Positions 63,756 to 64,000 of a stretch of 64,000 nucleotides of DNA are shown one piece after another (within the stretch, counting starts at the first letter, position 1; every line of letters starts with the position of its first letter). Location: assembly GCA_902778625.1 (NCBI GenBank), contig CACYYM010000005.1, positions 1 through 64,000 of the forward strand. The letters are read 5' to 3'. The notes beneath the pieces are model-generated. The model was not told the DNA's origin. It did no database searches and saw only the letters and a program-made list of their open reading frames with translations. A program made the translations under genes and the position numbers. Origin of the DNA: an uncultured Bacteroidales bacterium. Its GTDB lineage: Bacteria > Bacteroidota > Bacteroidia > Bacteroidales > Bacteroidaceae.

Positions 63756-64000
63756 ATGGCTAATAACAGAATAAACAGATACATCGGTGCAATCGCCTTA
63801 GGAACAGTTATGATGGCTGTGCCAGGTTGTACCGACACATGGGATGACCATTACGATAGTAGTGAGTCAGTTGCCGGGACCACACGTACGTTGTGGGACA
63901 TGATCAAGGATAATCCCAATTACAGTAAATTTGCCAACATCGTCCAGCATGCTAAGTATTATAAGGACAATACACACCCCGTGTCAACTTATACCTATGC
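63756..64000 (+). CDS. Second FAS1-type lipoprotein, cut by the window end
   Basis: The start at 63756 gives 81 residues before the window ends. The lipoprotein signal is YIGAIALGTVMMAVPGC; then DTWDDHYDSSESVAGTTRTLWDMIKDNPNYSKFANIVQHA, which matches the start of a FAS1 domain. It lies 41 bases after the SusD gene and probably completes a FAS1-SusC-SusD-FAS1 set. Confidence 0.75.
   Translation, partial: MANNRINRYIGAIALGTVMMAVPGCTDTWDDHYDSSESVAGTTRTLWDMIKDNPNYSKFANIVQHAKYYKDNTHPVSTYTY

Overview
This window looks like a chromosome segment of a Bacteroidales bacterium, most probably Prevotellaceae. Supporting signs are TAnnTTTG promoter boxes in front of many genes, a SusC/SusD pair with fasciclin-domain lipoproteins, BspA-type leucine-rich repeat proteins with a C-terminal tail of the 'DLSGRK...RGIYI' kind, a TamL lipoprotein paired with TamB, carboxynorspermidine synthase, and several Prevotella-like glycoside hydrolases. 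I see no phage, no complete insertion sequence and no CRISPR array. There is one RNA gene, an initiator tRNA.

Layout. 0-6.4 kb: two paralogous secreted leucine-rich repeat proteins; the second has lost its C-terminal tail through an 80-bp deletion and frameshift. 6.5-9.8 kb (minus): secreted Gfo/Idh/MocA oxidoreductase and an outer-membrane beta-barrel receptor. 10-14.6 kb: two glycoside hydrolase family 3 enzymes. 14.9-17.2 kb: initiator tRNA, then TetR-FabG-RluA. 17.3-19.8 kb: secreted three-fold repeat protein. 20-27.3 kb: TamB-TamL outer-membrane assembly pair. 27.4-33 kb (minus): PhoH, a PurC-MenG fusion, a GH27 alpha-galactosidase and AroE. 33-39.3 kb: DUF5715-type periplasmic protein, a small Gly-rich periplasmic protein, carboxynorspermidine synthase, GH31 and RecA. 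39.6-43.9 kb: a cell-surface signalling operon (split ECF sigma factor, FecR-like anti-sigma, STN-type TonB receptor). 44-46.9 kb (minus): RNase Y, ZapA, coiled-coil protein and an unknown. 46.9-50.9 kb: divergent exopolysaccharide genes (initiating sugar transferase, Wzc-type tyrosine kinase). 51-54.2 kb: divergent ThiD-like kinase and M6 metalloprotease. 54.9-64 kb: FAS1-SusC-SusD-FAS1 operon, running off the window end.

The most striking signal is not a gene. Nine short arrays are built from units spaced 22 bp apart (two turns of DNA), each unit centred on CGTG or a variant. They lie between genes of every relative orientation, inside one coding sequence, and under the signal peptide of TamL. 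A second repeat class, a roughly 70-bp double palindrome bounded by AGACCC/GGGTCT, sits in frame in adjacent genes of the surface-signalling operon. Together they suggest a genome in which small palindromic elements spread through both spacers and reading frames. Other notable points are the sigma factor split by a TGATG stop/start overlap, the PurC-MenG fusion, and several genes whose promoter box lies so close to the start codon that the mRNA may be leaderless.
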